A stretch of 9,496 bases of DNA from Burkholderiales bacterium (GTDB lineage: Bacteria; Pseudomonadota; Gammaproteobacteria; Burkholderiales; Burkholderiaceae): NCBI GenBank assembly GCA_903643055.1, contig CAHJWV010000762.1:1-9496 (forward strand), written 5' to 3'. Numbering within the stretch: the first letter of the stretch is position 1; every line of letters begins with the position of its first letter. Below, one piece after another: positions 5,874 to 9,496 of the stretch. The notes under the pieces are model-generated. The model had not been told where the DNA came from. It did no database searches and worked only from the letters and a program-made list of their open reading frames with translations. The translations under genes and the position numbers were made by a program.

Positions 5874-6560
5874 ATGGCGACGATTGCGGCGAACATACAA
5901 CAAGTGCACCAGCGCATCGGGCGGGCCTGTGTCGCTGCGCAACGCCCGGTGCGAAGCGTCACGTTGCTGAATGTCAGCAAGACTTTTCCCGAAAATGCGG
6001 TGCGTGAGGCCTTCGAGGCCGGTGAGCGGTCCTTCGGCGAAAACTACGTTCAGGAGGCGCTGGACAAGATCGCTGCGTTGGCTGATTTGCGCGATCGGAT
6101 CGAGTGGCACTTGATCGGCCCGTTGCAGAGCAACAAGACGCGGGGGGTCGCCGAAGCCTTCGATTGGGTGCACAGCGTCGATCGTTTGAAGATCGCCGAG
6201 CGGCTGAGCGAGCAGCGCCCAGCCGCTCACCAGCCGTTGCAAATCTGTTTGCAGGTCAACATCAGCGGGGAGGCCAGCAAGAGCGGCGTGATGCCGAACG
6301 AGTTGCCGGCGCTGGCCCACGCGGTGGCTCGCTTGCCGAGGCTGCGCTTGCGCGGCCTGATGGCCATCCCGGAACCGATGGGCGATGACGAGCAGCGGCG
6401 TGCACCTCACCGTGCGCTTCGTCTGCTGCAAGAGCAACTCGTGCGCGACGGCCTGCCGCTTGACACCTTGTCGATCGGCATGAGCGCCGATCTCGAAGCG
6501 GCGATCGCCGAAGGCTCGACGATGGTGCGTGTAGGCACCGCGATCTTCGGTTTGCGCTAA
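5874..6560 (+). CDS. yggS: YggS/PLPBP family pyridoxal phosphate homeostasis protein
   Basis: The 228-residue protein is a fold-type III PLP-binding barrel without known enzyme activity that buffers PLP and affects amino-acid and keto-acid balance. Family landmarks are all present: VSKTFP with the PLP Schiff-base Lys K36, FGENYVQEA (54-62), WHLIGPLQSNK (102-112), a VHSVDR strand, QVNISGEASKSG, RGLMAIPEP, then GMSADLEAAIAEGSTMVRVGTAIFG near the C-terminus, whose Gly/Ser/Thr/Arg residues bind the PLP phosphate. Length is normal. The ATG at 5874 is the only sensible start. It diverges from pilT, a neighbourhood also seen in Pseudomonas, where proC follows. Here putA follows on the same strand, so a proline-metabolism gene is again next door, in this case catabolic. 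No link in function is shown by the sequence. Confidence 0.96.
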   Translation: MATIAANIQQVHQRIGRACVAAQRPVRSVTLLNVSKTFPENAVREAFEAGERSFGENYVQEALDKIAALADLRDRIEWHLIGPLQSNKTRGVAEAFDWVHSVDRLKIAERLSEQRPAAHQPLQICLQVNISGEASKSGVMPNELPALAHAVARLPRLRLRGLMAIPEPMGDDEQRRAPHRALRLLQEQLVRDGLPLDTLSIGMSADLEAAIAEGSTMVRVGTAIFGLR

Positions 6561-6666
6561 TTTAGATTCGGCTGATGGCTCGTAAATCGGAGATTAATGC
6601 GGCCGATCATCGAATAGCGTAGCGACTTGTCCTTTGACTGGCGTCCGTTTCTGGCGCTTTCGTTTC
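6561..6666 (+). other. yggS-putA intergenic region
   Basis: This 106-bp gap is more AT-rich than its surroundings at its left end. It holds ATTTA (6560-6564) inverted against TAAAT (6583-6587), and a small dyad CGAT-C-ATCG. It has no strong terminator and no clear sigma-70 pair. A TTGACT at 6634-6639 resembles a -35 but lacks a matching -10 before the putA ATG. The putA start has no good Shine-Dalgarno site. This is the likely place for proline-responsive control. Confidence 0.3.
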
Positions 6667-9496
6667 ATGTTTTCGATGCCTTCCCCCCGCGCACGCCTGC
6701 CTTGGCCCTATCGCCCTGAAGCCGAGGTGCTGACCCATCTGCTGGAGTCATCGGGCAGCGCACTCGATTGGCCGGCCGCTTTGTCGGCAGCGACGCCCTG
6801 GGTGCAGGCCGTGCGCGACAAGCCGGCGCCGTTCTGGGCGATGGAATCGCTGCTGCGCGAATATCCGATCTCCAGTGCCGAAGGCCTGGCGCTGATGCGG
6901 CTGGCCGAGGCCCTGCTGCGTGTGCCCGACACCGAAACCGCGATCGCGCTGACGGCCGACCAACTCGGCAAGGCCGAATTCGATGGCAGCTCCGGCGGCC
7001 CGCACAAGATGCTGGCCAGCCTGTCGGCCAGCGCGATCACCTGGTCGAAGAAATTGCTGCCAGATGCGCAGGGCGAGGCGGGCCTGTTCAAACGCCTGGG
7101 CGCGCAGACGGTGGTCGGTGCGACCGTGCGGGCCATCCAGCTGCTGGGCCGGCAGTTCGTGCTCGGCCGTTCGATCCGCGAGGCCATGAACGAAGCCTCA
7201 GCGGCGCGCGCTGCGCAGCCAGCGCTGCGCTTCAGCTACGACATGCTCGGCGAAGGCGCCCGCACCGAAGCCGATGCACAGCGCTATCTCGCGTCTTATC
7301 AAAACGCAATCGGATCCTTGGCGCGTGGCGATGTCGCGGCCGCACCTGAAACCTCGGACGGCATCTCGATCAAGCTGAGCGCCCTCTTCTCGCGCTATGA
7401 AGATGCGCAGCGCCAACGCGTGTTCGCTGAACTGCTGCCGCGCGTCTGGCTGCTGATCGAGGCGGCCGCCCGCGCCAACATCAACCTGACCATCGATGCC
7501 GAAGAAAGCGACCGGCTGGAGTTATCGCTCGATGTGTTCGATGCATTGGCCGCCCGCATCGCGCAAGACATGCCGCAGTGGCGCGGCTTCGGGCTGGCGG
7601 TGCAGGCGTACCAGACGCGCGCGCTGCACGTTGTCCATGAAGTGGCGCGCATCGCAAGAAAACACGACCTGAATTTCATGGTTCGGCTCGTGAAGGGCGC
7701 GTACTGGGATGGCGAGATCAAACGCGCCCAGGAGCTGGGCCTGGACGGATATCCGGTCTTCACCCACAAGCACCACACCGACATCTCTTATCTCGCCTGC
7801 GCGCGCGCGCTGATCGGCCATGCCGATGTGATCTACCCGCAATTCGCGACGCACAATGCCGGCACCATCTCGGCGATCCTGCAGATGGCACGGCGTGCCC
7901 ATGCCGCATTTGAGCTGCAGCGTCTGCACGGCATGGGCGAAGGCGTGTATCGCGAGGTGATGAAAGACCGCGACATCCCGGTGCGCGTCTATGCGCCGGT
8001 AGGCGAGCATCGCGACCTGCTGGCTTATCTCGTGCGCCGTCTGCTGGAGAACGGCGCCAATTCGTCGTTCGTTCACCAACTGGCCGATGAGCAAGTGCCG
8101 GTGGCGGCCTTGCTGGCCTCGCCGTTGACGCCTACCGGCGCGTCGGCCTTGCCTTTGCCGCGTGCCTTGTACGGCCCGGGCCGGGCCAACTCACGCGGCG
8201 TGGATCTCGCCTGCCTGGCCGAGCGCGAATCGCTGGAGCACGCGATGGCAAGTACCCGTGTCGATCCGGTGCGCGAATCGGCGATTGCCGAAGTGACGGC
8301 AACGATGCAGCGGCTGCAGCAGGGCTTTTCCGGTTGGAATGCCACTTCGTTGCCCGAGCGGGCGGCCGTCTTGCGCCGCGCCGCTAACGCGTTAGAAGCG
8401 CGCACGCCCGAGTTCTGCGGCCTGCTCGTTCGTGAGGCGCACAAGACCTTGGGCGATGGCGTGGCCGAGTTGCGCGAGGCGGTGGACTTCTGCCGTTACT
8501 ACGCCGATCAGGCCGAGCTGCGCCTGGCGGTGCAAACGCTGCCCGGCCCCACCGGGGAAAGCAACCAGCTGCAGTTGCACGGCCGGGGCGTTTTCGTTTG
8601 CATCAGCCCCTGGAATTTCCCGTTGGCGATCTTTGCCGGCCAGGTGGTGGCCGCGCTGGTGGCGGGCAACGCGGTGGCAGCCAAGCCCGCCGAGCAAACG
8701 CCCGCGGTGGCGCAACGCATGGTCGCGCTGCTGCATGAGGCCGGCGTACCGCCCGACGCGCTGGCGCTGTTGCACGGTGCCGGTGAAACCGTCGGCGCCG
8801 CGCTGGTGGCCGATGCGCGAACCGCCGGTGTGTGCTTCACCGGCTCGACGGCGGTGGCGAAAATCATCAACCGCACGCTGGCCGCAAAAGAGGGCCCGAT
8901 CGTGCCGTTGATCGCCGAGACCGGTGGCATCAACGCGATGATTGTCGACAGCAGCGCGCTGCCCGAGCAGGTGACCGATGCGGTCGTGCAAAGCGCATTC
9001 CGCTCGGCTGGCCAGCGTTGTTCGGCGCTGCGGCTGCTGTGCGTTCATGAAAGCGTGGCCGATGGCGTGATCGAAATGATCCGCGGCGCCTTGCAGGAGT
9101 TGAAGCTCGGCGACCCGGCGTTGCTTGACACCGATGTCGGCCCAGTGATCGATGACGAGGCCTTCCAAAATCTCAACCGGCACATCGCTCGCCTCGGCCG
9201 GGAAGCTCGGCTGATTGGCCGCGCGCCGATTTCTGTGTCACTGAACGCCGCATGGCCGCGCCTGATTGCGCCGGTGGCGTTCGAGCTGCCTTCGGTACAG
9301 GAGGTCAAGCAGGAGATCTTCGGGCCGGTGCTGCACGTCGTGCGCTGGCGCGGCGAGGTCGATGCGTTGATGGCGCAGATCAATGCGCTGGGCTTCGGCT
9401 TGACCTTGGGCATCCAGACGCGCATCGACAGCCGCGCCCTGCGCCTGGCGCAAGCGGCGCGCATCGGCAACGTCTACGTCAACCGCAACATGATCG
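6667..9496 (+). CDS. putA: Bifunctional proline dehydrogenase / P5C dehydrogenase PutA, 3' truncated by window edge
   Basis: One uninterrupted frame of 943 codons runs to the window end with no frameshift. PutA oxidises proline to P5C with FAD, passing electrons to the quinone pool at the membrane, then oxidises the semialdehyde to glutamate with NAD+. PRODH part: helical arm (about 20-150, with EGLALMRLAEALLRVPD), barrel residues D277 in LTIDAEESDRLE, K343 in VRLVKGAYWDGE, Y442 in YAPVGEH, and the substrate-binding pair R457-R458 in LVRRLLENGAN. P5CDH part: SPWNFPLA (647-654), FTGST (724-728), E751 in LIAETGG and nucleophile C785 in GQRCSAL. It ends at VNRNMI, before the last aldehyde-dehydrogenase segment, so any C-terminal domain is unseen. 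The N-terminus starts at the point equivalent to about residue 90 of E. coli PutA, so the ribbon-helix-helix repressor domain is absent. The start could be ATG 6667 or 6676; neither has a strong ribosome site. Confidence 0.96.
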   Translation, partial: MFSMPSPRARLPWPYRPEAEVLTHLLESSGSALDWPAALSAATPWVQAVRDKPAPFWAMESLLREYPISSAEGLALMRLAEALLRVPDTETAIALTADQLGKAEFDGSSGGPHKMLASLSASAITWSKKLLPDAQGEAGLFKRLGAQTVVGATVRAIQLLGRQFVLGRSIREAMNEASAARAAQPALRFSYDMLGEGARTEADAQRYLASYQNAIGSLARGDVAAAPETSDGISIKLSALFSRYEDAQRQRVFAELLPRVWLLIEAAARANINLTIDAEESDRLELSLDVFDALAARIAQDMPQWRGFGLAVQAYQTRALHVVHEVARIARKHDLNFMVRLVKGAYWDGEIKRAQELGLDGYPVFTHKHHTDISYLACARALIGHADVIYPQFATHNAGTISAILQMARRAHAAFELQRLHGMGEGVYREVMKDRDIPVRVYAPVGEHRDLLAYLVRRLLENGANSSFVHQLADEQVPVAALLASPLTPTGASALPLPRALYGPGRANSRGVDLACLAERESLEHAMASTRVDPVRESAIAEVTATMQRLQQGFSGWNATSLPERAAVLRRAANALEARTPEFCGLLVREAHKTLGDGVAELREAVDFCRYYADQAELRLAVQTLPGPTGESNQLQLHGRGVFVCISPWNFPLAIFAGQVVAALVAGNAVAAKPAEQTPAVAQRMVALLHEAGVPPDALALLHGAGETVGAALVADARTAGVCFTGSTAVAKIINRTLAAKEGPIVPLIAETGGINAMIVDSSALPEQVTDAVVQSAFRSAGQRCSALRLLCVHESVADGVIEMIRGALQELKLGDPALLDTDVGPVIDDEAFQNLNRHIARLGREARLIGRAPISVSLNAAWPRLIAPVAFELPSVQEVKQEIFGPVLHVVRWRGEVDALMAQINALGFGLTLGIQTRIDSRALRLAQAARIGNVYVNRNMI

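Noticed and set aside
6634..6662. Sigma-70 promoter for putA based on TTGACT
   Set aside because: No TATAAT-like hexamer lies 16-18 bp downstream; the position is occupied by a C/T/G-rich stretch immediately before the ATG.
8392..9183. - strand open frame opposite the P5C dehydrogenase part of putA
   Set aside because: The + strand carries all the aldehyde-dehydrogenase motifs in one frame; the antisense product is His/Arg/Gln-rich noise.
6667..9496. Possible frameshift or broken putA, since + strand open frames in other phases occur at 6768-7349 and 8432-8911
   Set aside because: Codon-by-codon reading of phase 1 from 6667 gives continuous PutA sequence with every expected motif and no stop, so the gene is intact to the window edge.

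Overview
The window looks like the chromosome of a GC-rich betaproteobacterium, most likely in the Burkholderiales (Rubrivivax/Leptothrix/Ideonella-like). This is inferred from protein style and gene order, not from a database search. GC content is high throughout. Every gene is a recognisable housekeeping or motility gene. There is no tRNA, rRNA, CRISPR array, insertion sequence or phage gene.

Left block, + strand (1-1668): the 3' part of a yraN-family nuclease-fold gene, then a SIS-domain protein of the GmhA/DiaA family, then a two-BON-domain lipoprotein like DolP/YraP. This matches the conserved enterobacterial order yraN-diaA-dolP. The last two genes overlap by 4 bp (ATGA) and are presumably co-transcribed. 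The SIS protein sits in a diaA context but keeps the residues of an active phosphoheptose isomerase.

Middle block, - strand (1751-5801): read in the direction of transcription, pilT, a small cyclic-nucleotide-binding-domain protein with a TTG start, pilU, then after a 210-bp gap a beta-hydroxyacid dehydrogenase (HIBADH/GlxR family). PilT and PilU are the type IV pilus retraction ATPases. The sensor-like gene between them suggests second-messenger input to twitching. The gap upstream of the dehydrogenase has four copies of the 7-mer CTTGTCT/AGACAAG, including a perfect 9-bp inverted repeat, and is the best candidate for undescribed regulatory DNA here.

Right block, + strand (5874-9496): yggS (PLP homeostasis protein), divergent from pilT as in Pseudomonas, then a large putA for the bifunctional proline dehydrogenase / P5C dehydrogenase. 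putA has no N-terminal ribbon-helix-helix DNA-binding domain. It is open in one frame to the right edge and is cut off there, just after the end of the aldehyde-dehydrogenase active-site region.

I found no convincing new multi-gene system. The points worth a second look are the pilT-sensor-pilU arrangement, the GmhA/DiaA ambiguity, and the short repeats in the intergenic DNA.
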